DNA of 64,000 nt, taken from Margaritifera margaritifera (Eukaryota; Mollusca; Bivalvia; Unionida; Margaritiferidae). Under the pieces are notes generated by a model. That model had not been told where the DNA came from. It ran no database searches and was given only the letters and a program-made list of their open reading frames with translations. This document shows, piece by piece, positions 23,823 through 36,401 of this stretch (its first letter is position 1; every line of letters starts with the position of its first letter). A program made the position numbers and the translations under genes. The DNA lies in the NCBI GenBank assembly GCA_029931535.1, contig JAQPZY010001675.1:8240001-8304000 (forward strand), written 5' to 3'.

Positions 23823-25254
23823 TGTACCGCACTAGCGCCATCATATATAAAAAATAATGTAAATGGGTAAACACCAAAAAAACAAAAAAAAATCTACAAA
23901 AATTGATATTTGTATTATTCAAGAAAATCCCTAATCACAATTTACGTGCATTATGTTGAATTTCTTGCTCCATTACTTTCATTTCTTTTACATTACTGTA
24001 TTTCTCCTGTTACCACTGTAGGTCTTAAAAATATGTAAAAATATGTAACAGAAAGAAAGTGAAACCAATAATGTAAGTAAAATCAAGAAGCAATTTATTT
24101 TTAGACAATTAAAATGAAAATTCAAAAGATATGTACAATAACGTGAATTAAAGTCTAAATAATCCTAAGTGTCCTAATCACAAGTCCAATAATATATATA
24201 ATGTTCCAAATGAATTCATACAGCCTTGAATGTCCTGATGTACCACAAGTCTTGAAAATACTGATGTACCACAGCGATGTAATCCAGAAAGTTTTGTGGG
24301 AATTCACAATAATCCGAAAAAGTTCTAAAATCTATGATCACTTTATTATTTCCAATTAATATTTTAAATAAATAATTCCTCTCAAATTATCTGATTTCAA
24401 CAACAGAACTAAAATAGATTCCTTACAAACTGATCTTTTAGAACCGAAATTCTAGGATAGGAGTGAATTTGTTTACCAAAATCTGTATATAAATACTCAT
24501 GCCTACATGACGTATGTCAAATCACAATAATTCTAGTGGAAAATTACTTTCTGTACCTGACTTTTGTCACAACAAGACGTGGAAAGAACAGTCCAGCTGC
24601 TAACACAACCGGCCCTGAACTCAAATGCTATGTAAACATGTTGTTTACAAAATGACCATAATCTGACTAAAGTACAACTTACAATCATGGACACGTATTA
24701 TAAATCCAATATACACACACCCCATCATTATACATTACTGTCCATTACCGTATATTACTGTGTTTAGGGAGACCCTCTTACCAATGGAAATATCCTCTGC
24801 CTTTTCCGTCACGTCGAGAAAGAAGCCTCGGATTTAACTCATCGTTAATGAGAACTATACTCTGAACCAGTGGCGTACTAAGGGTAAATGGTGCCCACCA
24901 GGGCGACGATGATGGCCCAAAAGGCCAGAATATGAGTCCCGAATTTTTATCAGCTGTTTTGGCGCCCCAAGACCTCTGACGCCCGGGGCAATATAGCGCG
25001 AGGGGGGGAGTCCGACAAAGTCACAATCTGAATATTGTCGGCCTTTGCTGTCGTAACAGACGTGATGCACTCCGCCAAAGGCGAATTACCACACATCAAA
25101 TTGATGTGCATACAACCACTCTCGAGGTTATTTCTCAATCTGACGGAAATGACCGAGCGATTTTCAGATCGACCTTCTTAAAACTACTCGTTTCCTTGCT
25201 TCGTGTTCTCCCCGCATTGGCAATGAGTCATACGAGGCAGGGAACCAGACAACT

Positions 25255-25320
25255 CTTGCGTGACGTCATCCGCCATGGATACATCTAAAATGGCGGATCA
25301 ACAATAATATAGCCAGTGTA
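25255..25320 (+). promoter_or_regulatory. Candidate promoter / first exon of the WD40 gene
   Basis: tgcgtgacgtcatccgcc carries a full CRE palindrome (TGACGTCA, about 25261-25268). It is followed 20 bases later by taaaatggcggatc, a YY1-type element often found at transcription starts of animal housekeeping genes. The surrounding 24.78-25.30 kb has more CpG than the rest of the window. The first coding exon starts at an acceptor at 26621, so an upstream non-coding exon is expected. No RNA evidence is available. Confidence 0.35.
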
Positions 25321-26620
25321 ACCTGAAATGGGGTAGATAAAACAGAAGAAGAAAAAAACCAAAACACGCCAATATTTGAAACCATTATATGCGATTTTTG
25401 CATTAAATCAAATATGTCAGTTTATCTCAAAACATTGGATATGTAAACTACAGGTAGGCTTATGACACTGACGAAAATGCTAATAAAGATGGTAGTTACA
25501 CTTCACAGTGCTAGCAGAACCTTATACTGTATTGCTATTACCTGCCTTCTACTTTTATTATAGTAGCACTGATGCGCACATACACATAATCTCCATAAAA
25601 AAGGTTGCTCAGTATTGGAAGGTACATTATTGGTAGCTAGGTAGTATTTATATGGTCGATGTGGTTTTACTTGTTCGTTTCTAGTTAATGAACTAATGCG
25701 GAGGGAGACGAAACCCTTTAATTCTTCTTGAAAACTGCACATCAGCATCAAGAAGTGATGGTAAGCAGTACGCCATCCCTTTGGTGAGGATTGTATTCTC
25801 AAAGCCATATTAATTTGAAAAAGGTGAAAGCTGAGTACCATCCTTGTCAGATTACCAAGTTTAAGAGATTTTAATCTGATCTTTTGAAACCATAAACAAA
25901 TCAGTGACATCTATTGCTGAAATATATTTTAATTTTTTTGTCTGGTTGTGAGCATTTTTTTATTCTACAAGTTAGCTTTGTTGGTTCAAAGTTTAGGAGA
26001 ACAGGGTTAAAAAGGCTGCCTTTCACCTCCCAAATGATTATTTATTCTGGCAAAGATATTAGGCTGCGAATAATGGCATATGATGTCATGGCAGAATAGA
26101 GAATTCTCTGTGTGGTAGGAAACTGTTGTCCCAGTGGAGATATTGATAAATTTTAATTGTAAGTTGCTGATTCTCTGCCTGTGCTGTTGCTTGCATGCTC
26201 AAAAACATTGAAAAAAAAAAAGAGAATTGTGTTCAGTACATGAAAGACAGATTGTTCTCAAATTCACACAAGTAAACAAGGTTGATTTCCAAAACATAAA
26301 GTTTGTTTAGTTGATTTTTCATTTATTTTTATTAATCATATGTTTCGCAGACAATTCATTTCCATAAGCCTTCATCCTCAGTTAATAAATAATTTGTATC
26401 ATAATATCCTCAATGAAATGTAACATAGAAAGATGTTCAGCCCATCACAGTTTGATAAAATATTGTAAAAAATAAGTGATGAAATTTCATTTTTTGGAAC
26501 ATACTAGAAATTGAGCACAAAAATATTTGAATTAACAACAATATCACATAAAAAGCCTGGCTATTGAGTCACTGCATCTTTAATAAAATTGTACTGAACA
26601 ATTTTTAAAATCTTTTCCAG
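25321..26620. other. Presumed first intron of the WD40 gene, no gene seen
   Basis: A possible donor, ctacag|gtaggc, occurs near 25456, and an acceptor, tcttttccag, ends at 26620. A 135-codon minus-strand frame (25503-25910) shows no family I recognise. At about 26338-26385 the minus strand carries 'ctgaggatgaaggcttatgg' and 'gcgaaac', which resembles a Penelope-element terminal or hammerhead-like motif. Confidence 0.35.
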
Positions 26621-26663
26621 TGATAGAACTATGTAGGATAAACATTCCTGTTTTTCTTGGATC

Positions 26664-26966
26664 ATGGCCTCATCAGTAATACGTGCTGTTAGTGATGCCG
26701 GCAGTGGTCACAGCAAAATTTTGGACATGGAGGATGATGAACCCATTAGCAAGCAGCTGACCATTCTTGTTGAACGTCGCCAAGCTGAGGAAAAGCGCAA
26801 ATCCAGGCACCACTGGAGCTTACTGAGAGATGCTATAAAAAATGTCACAGAGTCAGTGAAGGTATCTGACATAAGGGATGTTATCATCAACCATGGTATT
26901 CATCTCCAGAGGAGACTCAGTCATACCAAGAATATTAAGCAGGCCATTTTCATGGAGAACAAAAAG
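26664..26966 (+). CDS. WDR97: WD40 gene exon 1 (first coding exon)
   Basis: Starts MASSVIRAVSDAGSG at the first ATG after an in-frame-independent 43-base leader that follows a tcttttccag acceptor (exon from 26621). 101 codons end in ENKK at AAG|GTGAGA, phase 0. It contains an acidic DMEDDE patch, then a long basic amphipathic stretch (LVERRQAEEKRKSRHHW), and RDVIINHGIHLQRRLSHTKN, the typical approach to the first propeller blade. No signal peptide or membrane segment, consistent with a cytoplasmic or axonemal protein. Confidence 0.8.
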
Positions 26967-27189
26967 GTGAGATTGCTTAATTTGGTCATCATTGACCTTT
27001 ATCAATCCAAAATGGAATAGATTTTGTTTGAAATGAAATTTTTTCAGTCATGTTAAATAATAAAATGTTTACATTAACATAGTCATGGCTGCATTTTTCT
27101 CTCTTTTTGCAGTCTTTATATTTTTGTACCAATTACAGCAAAAATCAGGATTAAGATATCATCATTACACTTAAACTACTACTATCATC

Positions 27190-27830
27190 ATCATCATCAT
27201 CATCGTCATAATAATAATACTTTATTTATAGAAGGTAACTCAATTAGTACAATACTACTCTCCCTTGAGGCCTTCTGTTTAAAATGTGGAAATTAATATA
27301 CAATATTTACAACATAATATAAAGTGTCTGTATTATGACAATAATCAAACATTAATAAACATGTAAGAAAAACACGTTTCTTTAAATAACTTTAGATTAT
27401 CACTCTTTTTTGATGTTTTGAGGAATACTGCTCCATATGAAAGCACCTGAATATTGCAGAGACTTTTTGAATGTCTCAAACTTTGGCTTGGGAAGTCAAA
27501 GATTGCCATTATGAACAGATTTTAATCCATATTCAGATGAATTTGCTACAAATAATTCCTGAAGATATTGTGGAACAATTTTCTTTGAAGAGACTTGTAC
27601 ACTAAAATGCTTTATTGTTAATCTATCCTCCATCAATTCTGATTTCAAGATTCTTGTGATAGGGGTTCTTGTGCAGGGTTTTTCTTGGGATTTGAATCCT
27701 GAGAGTCTTGTCAAGAGCACTTTTCAAAAAGTAGGAAATCCCAAGCAGATTTCTAACAGTTACAGACTCTCCTTATAGGTGTCAAAGAGAAATCCTGTTG
27801 TGTGTGGAATTAATTGCAAAACGATTACAC
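27190..27830 (-). mobile_element. Minus-strand CR1/L2-like LINE 3' fragment in intron 1
   Basis: On the minus strand the frame at 27720-27496 and its continuation ends with GAFIWSSIPQNIKKE, the standard C-terminal block of CR1/L2/Jockey-group LINE ORF2 (G-A-x-x-W-N-x-L-P-x-x-I). It is followed by ataaataaagtattattat and a (GAT)n tract, a typical 3' end. 5'-truncated and interrupted, so not active. Confidence 0.7.
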
Positions 27831-27891
27831 TATATCGTGTGATATTTCACTAAATTACTCCACTTACTCTGTAATCATATGCATTTTTCAG

Positions 27892-28047
27892 GAATATTTG
27901 ACATTAGATGGACAGGATGTACACCTGTTTTATGAGGATGGTCGCCGTAAAGAAAGTAAGATCCTGGAGGAATCTATGGACCATATTTCCTACTGCTCTC
28001 AAACAAAGCAGTATGTTGGGCGACAAACAGATGGGGATGAAATATTT
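27892..28047 (+). CDS. WDR97: WD40 gene exon 2
   Basis: Residues 102-153, phase 0-0. Acceptor gcatttttcag, donor TTT|GTGAGT. Begins EYLTLDGQDVHLFYEDGRRK, a beta-propeller-like strand set: 'the thing is observed, drawn in the graph' type first blade of the family. Ends QTDGDEIF. Charged and polar. Confidence 0.8.
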
Positions 28048-28759
28048 GTGAGTCATAATGTGTCTTATATTTTACATTAAACTGTGAAATTTTGATGGGT
28101 CTGAAGAGAAGATGATTATTAGACAAATTTTGAAATTTACTTTTAGAATGACCAATTATCATAATTATCAAAACACTGACCATTCATTGTCCTCATTGTT
28201 CTGTTTTATTAACTTCTTGTGAATGCCTTTCATGTCATATACATCCAGATAACAGATGTACATGTCAGGTTAAACTTACTTTAGATGTATTTCTTTCATG
28301 TCTGTACTTTTGATATTGAAGCAGTTCAAACCTAATTCTGAAAACAGTATAATAGTTATATTTTTATGGGGTGAAAATTTATACTAATTTTAATTCTAGT
28401 TCCATCAGAAAAAATAATCACATGTACAGTTTAGTGCATCATGACCCATATTTGATCTGTAACACATGAAAAATTAACATGTAAAAATGTCACTCATCCA
28501 TTTAACACTGCTTAGTGCTATGTCATAAATATTGACAGAAGTTCATTTAAAACCTGTTATACAGTTGAATAATTTTTTAAATGTCTAACTCCTGCCAATG
28601 TACTTAGGTTCACTCTTGATCAGTGCATGCTCTTTTCAGTATTTTAATTCAAGTATAGAACACATTGATTGATTCAAAATATTTAGCATTTTCAATTAAT
28701 CAAGACTTTAAAGACTATTTATTACTAAATACAATAATATTAAATTCATCTTTTTTTAG

Positions 28760-28876
28760 TTGATGGATGAGACTTTTGAGATTATTTCCCAGTCGAGAGC
28801 TCCATCAAAAATCATCATTGCCGGCTATAACCAGAATATAAATGAATTTGTCACAGTGGGACCAGGGTATTTAGTG
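28760..28876 (+). CDS. WDR97: WD40 gene exon 3
   Basis: Residues 154-192, phase 0-0. Acceptor tttttttag, donor GTG|GTAAGT. Contains MDETFEIISQSRAPSKIIIA and then NINEFVTVGPGYLV, a WD-like blade end leading into exon 4. Thirty-nine codons. Confidence 0.8.
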
Positions 28877-28909
28877 GTAAGTTTTGTAATGATTGTTTGT
28901 TTCCCAACT

Positions 28910-29220
28910 CAAATAAAAAATGGCAATAATATCCTCACTGACACCAAAGACCTAGCTGTACACGTTAACAATCATTTCTGTAATTGTGCTAATGATGTCA
29001 AAATAAACACCAACACCAGACTATACAAAATTAGAAGAATATGTGGGCTCCAAACTTCAGAACAACCTTGAAAATAATTCTGTACTCACCAAAATTCATG
29101 TGGTACATGAATCAAGATAACTCTCACAAGCTACACAAAATCTAGATCTCTGTGAGCTAAATTGGCAAAGGAGTTTCATTCTCTAACAGATGTTAAAATG
29201 GCCTCAAATATTCAGGTGAG
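28910..29220 (+). mobile_element. Possible LINE linker fragment in intron 3
   Basis: The frame continuing past exon 3 carries NNILTDTKDLAVHVNNHFCN, resembling the segment between endonuclease and RT of CR1-group LINEs (usually 'D-x-x-x-I-A-x-x-F-N-x-x-F'). It then breaks up. Short and weak. The rest of intron 3 (to 30093) shows nothing recognisable. Confidence 0.35.
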
Positions 29221-30093
29221 TTTATTGCAGTTTCATTAATTTAGAATCAGTGTTGGGCTGAATGAATATTAATTCCCTAAGTTACTGGTTATTTGGACAA
29301 TTACTGACCAGGAACAATGAAACCAATAATCTCTGTGCAAATAATTAATTCTTTTTCTTTACATAATTGTTCATTGATAGTTTTGACTATTTTTTAAAAT
29401 TATTTGAATAGTATCGATCTAAGGTGTTATCAACCATTAATAAAATGTAATGTACCTTAATTGTGGACTCCTAAAGTACAGTTCAGAAATGTTAAGAATG
29501 TAACTCCTCCCAATTTTCTGAAATATATTTGACCAATATAAGAATAATAACTACCAGCCTTAACAACAAGAGTTTCCAATAGTTTTGGTTTGGGTAACTG
29601 AATTTCAGTTTTGTTAAAATAATATTTGTAGCAGACTATAGCAAATCCAATAGAAATTCATGTACAAATCAGTGCCTTGTTTGCAAATCATTCCATGTAA
29701 TTGTTGGTATGGCATTATGGGTAAAACTGGTATTATTTTATACTTTGAATAGCTCATTCCTAAAATATATGAACAACCTTTCAGAATATAACCTGATACC
29801 TGTCATATTTGCAATGTCTTGCTGAACATTATCCACAGTGACTTGTCTGAATTTCCATCATTGTGTTTGTCAACGTCTGCTATAAATTATACTTCAGACC
29901 AAAAAATTTGAATAAATTTACTGACCCCAAAATTGGAACTATTGCTATGGTTGGAAGTTATTATTCTAAATTTGGTTAAATATTTTTTCAGAAAATTGGG
30001 AGGATGTACCTACTTGACTCATTTAATGTACTTTACGACATCAATGTGCAGAGTATAATCACCACAGGATTATGTATTTTTCATTTTTTTCAG

Positions 30094-30246
30094 CCATGGG
30101 CTTTTCGTTATGGTGCACGCCATCTCATTCCTAGGAAGATGTGTAAGACTGGATTTAATGAAAACAACTGTTTCTCTAACATGGTACTCGAATCAACAGC
30201 AAGCAGATCCCAGAAACTATTCCTCTCATGTAAAACTGGAATTGCT
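30094..30246 (+). CDS. WDR97: WD40 gene exon 4
   Basis: Residues 193-243, phase 0-0. Acceptor ttttttcag, donor GCT|GTAAGA. Contains PWAFRYGARHLIPRKM, the most family-specific string of the gene, then ASRSQKLFLSCKTGIA, where the blade is split by a 7.2-kb intron. An open frame that starts upstream at 30004 reads through the intron and is not the true start. Confidence 0.85.
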
Positions 30247-31129
30247 GTAAGATTTGTTTTACTGGATTTTCAGAAGCTACAATAATAGCTGTTTTATTGA
30301 CTATTTTGTATCATATACTATTAGCTTGCATATTGTATATGTCAATCTGAAAGAAGAAGCAGAAGAAGGAGAAGAATTACTGTCAGTCTGTCTGTCTGTC
30401 TGGTGAATAACAGCCTGTTCAGGTGAACTGGATCCAGCAAGGGATCATGTGTGTCAATGATTGACTAAGATAAATGTAAAAACTGACAACGAACAGCGTA
30501 AAACTAGTTTTTTACTAGCCTATTAAAAGTGCTTTCGACTCTCATTGATTCTTTGTACAAAGCAAAATTATAAAACAGAGACTAACAAGACAAACAATAA
30601 ACACAAAAGAAAACATTGAATTTTCAAAACTTTACATGATTATGTATCTAATCAAAGAATTATTTCAAAATTGTGGATATTGCACTTTATTGGTTTCAAC
30701 TCTGATGATAAAATGGCCAAGGTTTCTGGTCTAATGAGCAGTTTTGTTAGAAAAGAAAGATAGTAAAAATTAGTGTATGACATGAAGTGTAGACATATTT
30801 GTCCGGTACCATTTTCACCTGTGTATAACATACATCCAGTTGCAATCAACATAGACTTATGGTCGGCTATTGATCCATTATGAACCATACCACACCTTTA
30901 GTCTGGGAAATTGTTTACCTGGCACAATTATAGTCTAGCTGAGAATTGTTTAATCCCTTCATACCTTACAGTTTTTAAACCATGCCTTGCCAGTCCATGC
31001 AGGCTTTTATAATTTGGACACATGTAGTCATCAACACACCCATTTAAACAAAAATGGACTTTCACACTTTCTACATGCAGTAAATGAACAATTGTCAAAA
31101 TAGTCAAAGGCAAATACATTAATCAAAAA

Positions 31130-34100
31130 TATGACAGGGATCAAGATAACACTTTCAGCAAACCAGACAAGCTAGGGAGGTGTTATAATTCCATTTGAAT
31201 CTGGGCATGGCTTAGATTCATGCAGACATACTGGGAAAATTCAGTGCCATGACTGTTTGGAATATGGACACAAAAGCCAGGCACTGTGAAATGTTTCACC
31301 CTAGCAACAGGTACTAGGCTTGTGGCTATGAAGATAGTGCCCTATTGATGAGACATAATTTCTCTGCTGTTTCAAGACAAACCTTGGGAACTCTACTGGG
31401 TGATGATGCTCATGTTGTTTCCTTTGGGACCTCAGTTAAGCATTTTATCTCTCAAGCTGACAACTGTGATGGATGTTATGGATGTGGAACTACATTATAT
31501 GTTTGTGAATGTTCTAACAAAGACTACATACATGCTTCAAGAAATGTTAAAAATGTCAGGGTGGAACTAAACTCCTTGTCTGACCCTCCTTGTAATATTT
31601 ACTTTAAGAAATTATTAGATCTAGGAATTAATGGAAAAGGTATTCACATTGGGCATATAACTATACAAGGTATGAATATTAAGCTAGTCCAGCTGAATTT
31701 ATTATTATCATCTAAGATCAATAATGTACATTTCTGGGTTTAAGAGAAACAAAGTTATATGACAATCATGCAAATGACTTGTTGTTTACTGATGGTTATG
31801 GCACACCAACCAGATGTGATAGAGGTTCAAGGGATGGAGGTGTTGTTGTTTATGTCAGAAATGGTTTATCAGTTGAAAGGAGAAATTTATGATCTAGAAT
31901 CAGATGAAATTGAAGCAATATGGATCCAGGTAAATCAAATACAAAGCCATTCCTAGTGGGCTTTGTCTATAGGTCCCTTTCTGTGAAGGTTGGATGGAAT
32001 GAGCATTCTGAAAAGCAACTAGATAAAGTGATTGATGACCAAAACAAAATATATTTTAGGTGACTTCAGCAGGGATCTTATGAATAATCAGAATAACAGA
32101 AATTGGTTGAATTTCATAGAAACTTTTGGTCTAACCCAATTAGTGGACCAACCAACACGAGAAACTGACCACTCAAAAACTCTAATAGATCATATCTATA
32201 CAAATATGGAAGAAAATGTGACAAAAATACATATTCCTGGGATAGGTCTTAGTGACCACTTCCATATTTTCCTGACCAGAAAAATCTGGCTTAAAAAGAG
32301 CTGTAAAATCCAAAACTCATAAAACCATAACATATAGATAATTTAAGCATTTTGATGAAGACAAATTTCTGGAAGATCTCGGTAATGTTCCTTGGAGTAT
32401 AGTATCTATGTTTGATGATGTGGATGATGCTCTTGATATATGGACCTAACTTTTTATGCAAGTGGTAGATAAACATGTACCTTTAAAAACACATAGAGTA
32501 AAACTGGACTTCCAACCTGATTGGTTAACTCCAGACATTCTAGATGCCATGAAAACTCATGACTATTTCAAATCTGTTGGTCAACAAACACAATACAAAA
32601 CATGGAGAAATAAAGTAACCAAAACGATAAATGGAGCAAAGAAGAAATACTATCAGTCAGCTTTAGAAAATAATTGCAAAAAGAATTCTATGTGGAAAGT
32701 GTTTAACAAACTAGGTGCAGGTAAATCTTCCACAAGGTCATCCAAAATCCAACAACTTAGCCAGGAAGGCCTGATTATTGAAAAGGATATTGAAATATCA
32801 AATACATTCAATGAATTTTTTTTGTCAGTATAGCTTCCAGAATTAAGGAACCCATTGTAAACTCCAATCACAATGAACTAAGAAATTTCTGTTCTTAAAA
32901 ATCCCAGCTGACACAAATTTTTTTGTCTCTGCAATACCAAATGAAAAAGTTTTAAAAAATGTTTGCAAACTATTGAGACAACAAAATCAACAGTCCTAGA
33001 TGATATTGGACCACGTCTCCTGAGGGCTGCTGCAAACATAATATCTGATAGCATAGCTTACATATGTAATCTAAGCATATCTACCTCAATGTTTCCCCAG
33101 ACATGGAAATTGGCAAAAGTTACCCCCATTCACAAGTCTGGCAGCAAAGAAGATGTCAGTAACTACGGACCCATATCTATCTTACCAACTCTGTCCAAAC
33201 TACTTGAAAAACATGTTCATGACAATCTTTTGATGTACCTATCAACCTATAACTTAATTCATCAAAACCAATCAGGGTTCAGAGAAAACCACTCCTGTGA
33301 GACAGTCTTGGTCTTGATGATAAATAGATGGATTACTGCCTTAGATCAAGGAAAATTAGTTGGATCCATACTAGTTGATCTTAGAAAAGCTTTTGACCTT
33401 ATTGATCATGATATTCTTATCAATAAATTGAATATTTATCAATGTGACAATATAACGACTGATTGGTTTGATCATATCTAACAATGAGAAAACAGTGTGT
33501 CAAAATAAATGGCAGTTTTTCTAAAGAAGAACCAATTACATGTGGAGTACTGTAGTAATCAATCCTCGACCCACTCCTCTTTCTCATTATCATAAATGAT
33601 ATGCCACTGAAAATAGGCAGCTGTATTTCATCTACCAACTTATATGCAGATGACACCACTCTATCAGATTTCAAACAGCTAAAATCAGACCTAGAGGTCT
33701 CCCTTCAGATAGTCTTACTTAGAATAGATTCCTGGTGTGAGGAAAATTAAATGAAAGTAAACACGGACAAGACTAAAGTATTAATGATTAATGAATCTTA
33801 AGTTGAATGAAATTTGTCTACAAATGGTTACCGATGAAATTGTCCAAGGGGTGATGGTTGACAACAATTTGCAATGGAATGAACATATTCAAATCATATG
33901 TCATAAAGTCAATTCATGTCTGTCATTATTAAGCAAGATAAGGTCATATCTATCAACTAAACATAGGTTAATACATTACAAAAGCTATATACAACCATAC
34001 CTAGACTACTGTAATGTTATCTGGGGAAACACTTCTGACAAGAATATTTGCAAATTATTCCGCTTGCAGACTCATCCTAGATAATGCTGAAAACATCCCA

Positions 34101-34706
34101 AATGCAATGAATGATATTAAAATGTTAACAGTAAGCAAACAAATATTTTTGAGAAAGACTAGTTATGCACAGAGTTTCAAACAATATGACCCCATTATAT
34201 CTCAAGGAACTATTTCATGCTAGAAAATAAGGCAACACTCCCAATTTAAGACCAATTTCAGCTAACTACCTTTCCATTCCAAAACCAAATAAAGAACTCT
34301 TTAAGAAAAGTAGTCAATATTCAGGGTCACTAATTTGGAACAGAATCCCAAAGGATATTAGAGAAAGTACAAATATAAATGCAATTAATTATAATCTAAT
34401 TCAGTGGATGAAAAGTGGAACCTGTTTTGATTTGACAAATACATAACAACTTAAAGTATAAATTCTCAAACCTTCCACTTTGTTGTCTCACTATTTTTGT
34501 AATGTATATACACAATGTACCTAGTTGGAGCACGTTCTTAAAAAAAATTCTGTTTATAAATGTAGCTTATCAATGCTTTTTAAAAATTTTTATTGTGTGT
34601 GCAACTATGTACATGTACTCTGTATATAAATATGCATAAATTAGAGGGCCATAAGGAGGATTAGTTCCATGCCACTAATTGTGTCACCGCCTTTAAATAA
34701 AGTCAT
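31130..34706 (+). mobile_element. CR1/L2/Jockey-group LINE in intron 4, decayed
   Basis: Same orientation as the host gene. A 132-codon frame (31345-31743) ends in the endonuclease start (GKGIHIGHITIQGMN). A frameshift near 31733 continues with GLRETKL and DGGVVVYVRNGL, then YILGDFSRDL and a target block ending in GLSDHF (to about 32265). The linker includes EISNTFNEFFLSV. RT: FPQTWKLAKVTPIHKSGSK, LPTLSKLLEK, NQSGFRENHSCETVL, LVDLRKAFDLIDHDIL (to 33478), then YADDTTL near 33645 and a C-terminal YIQPYLDYCNVIWGNTS (to about 34055). The 3' end is aataaagtcattattatc near 34706. Many stops; dead copy. The 5' boundary is uncertain. Confidence 0.85.
32963..33481 (+). pseudogene. Reverse transcriptase domain of the intron-4 LINE
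   Basis: A 172-codon open stretch covering RT fingers to palm: ...DDIGPRLLRAAA, the KVTPIHKSGSK block, LPTLSKLLEKHVHDNL, QSGFRENHSCETVLVL and VDLRKAFDLIDHDILI. The first catalytic Asp (VDLRKAFD) is present. The second palm motif is in a shifted frame downstream as LYADDTTL (about 33640-33665). It survives as an open frame only by chance within a broken element. Confidence 0.8.
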
Positions 34707-34771
34707 TATTATCAACAGCAAATACAGTGTTAAATCCATGCTATTTTTAGCTCTATTGGTCATAGACCAGC

Positions 34772-35890
34772 AGAGCTTATGGGATGGCCTGTTTTCCATT
34801 GTCCGTCATGCCATGTCCGTCTGTCTGTTAGCACAAGTTTGTTATCACTGCTCCTCCTAAACTTCTTGGGGGATTGCTATCTGAAAATCTTGTTATTGAC
34901 ATGGGGTTTTCACCAGAAGACTTCTCATGATGTCTAGTTGGTCCTAAATGAAAATGGTTCCACTCTTGGTAATCCATTATGGCTGCCACAATGGCCATCT
35001 TGAAAATCTTGTTATTGCTACTCCACCTGAACAGAAGGTTATATCAACATTTGGTTTTCATTAAAAGACTTCTTATGATGTCTAGTTGGTCCTAAAATGA
35101 AAATGGTGTCGATCTGACATCCAATATTGCCACTGCAGCAGTCATCTTGAAAATCTTGTTATTGCTACTCCTGAATGGAAAGTCATATCAGTAATGGGGT
35201 TTTCACTTGAAGACTCTTTATGGTATCTAGTTTTTCTTAAATAAAAATTGTGCTGATCTGTTATCCAATATGGCTACCACAGTGGCCATCTTGAAAATCT
35301 TATCGCTAATCCTCCTAGATGGAAAGTCATATCAATATTGGATTTTCACCAGAAGACTTCTTATGATGTCTAGTTAATACTAAATGAAAATGATGCTGAT
35401 CTGACAATCAGTATGGCCACCATGGCAGCCATCTTGACAATCTTTTTATTGCTACTTCTACTAAATGGAAAATCATGTTGACGTTGGGTTTTCACCAGAA
35501 GACTTATTATGGTGTCTAGTTGTTCCTGAATGAAAATGATGCTGATATGACATCAAATATAGCCACCATGGTGGGCATTTTAATAATCTTGTTATCGCTA
35601 CTGCTCCAGAATTGATGGTCATTTCAACATATGGTTTTTACCAAAAGACTTCTTATGATATCTAGTTGGTCTGAAATGAAAATGGTTCCCCACAGATATC
35701 CATTATGGCTGCCACAATGAACATATTGAAAATTTTATCACTTAATTCTCCTGAATATGGTCATACTGGCATGGGGTTTTCATCAAAAGTATTCTAATGG
35801 TGTCAAGTGTGTCCTAAATGAAATGGTACCAATCTTACATCCGATATGAGTGCCACAGTGGCTAATTCGAAAATCTTAATGCTCAAAATT
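34772..35890. repeat. Composite repeat: 'agcttatgggatggcc' head plus 7 units of ~145 bp
   Basis: The head 'cagagcttatgggatggcct', with a gtccgtctgtctgtt tract, is followed by units sharing 'gacttcttatgatgtctagt', 'ggtcctaaatgaaaatggt' and 'gccatcttgaaaatcttgtt'. Unit marks at 34921, 35069, 35214, 35357, 35503, 35649 and 35790 step by 141-148 bp. A related head opens the unrelated-unit element at 53219. It begins just after the LINE 3' end. Confidence 0.75.
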
Positions 35891-35981
35891 ATCAGAGATG
35901 CTTTCAACTCTCAACAATTAAAAAGAAGAAATGGAGATTCTTTTCAGACAGTAGGGCATCAGCCCCTTCGAAGGATTATTG

Positions 35982-36353
35982 TTAGGAGATGGAGCAGCCC
36001 AATGGACATGATGAAGTGAAGGGGTGAGATGTGAACTCTCGTGCAGGTAAAACAAAAAGTAAGTGCATATATACTGTATATACCATACAATATATCTACT
36101 GTTTTAACAGCTACATTGAAAACAAAGTGGAGACAAAACCACATTGTCAAAATTCTCTGAATTATAAAAATGTCCTTTAAGTATAGATATTGTTTTTCGT
36201 CTTTATTTTATTATATGCCAAACATTTCACAATAATGCAGTCTTTACCCTTATATTTTTATAATTAATATTTAAATTGTATTTAAAATGTTGCTGCTTTG
36301 ACAACATTTTAAATAAATAAGTAATTTAGTCATTATTATTAATATTATTATTA

Positions 36354-36401
<48 letters not shown>

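Larger units (their letters stand above)
21891..24774. mobile_element. ~2.9-kb TIR element with repeated 'acagtaatg' motifs
   Basis: The left terminus is aggtctacctaaacacagt, then cggtaatgg and aacagtaatg. The right terminus inverted is ggtctccctaaacacagt, then cggtaatgg and acagtaatg. A second inverted copy of the subterminal block ('acagtaatgtaaaag' + 'agtaatggagcaagaaatt') lies inside at about 23950-24036. The interior contains a 93-bp hairpin, a (CATA)n tract and only short open frames. The superfamily is not recognised and boundaries are approximate. Confidence 0.5.

Noticed and set aside
25503..25910. 135-codon minus-strand frame
   Set aside because: No family recognised, no splice or start support, no repeat match; kept only as a note in the intron entry.
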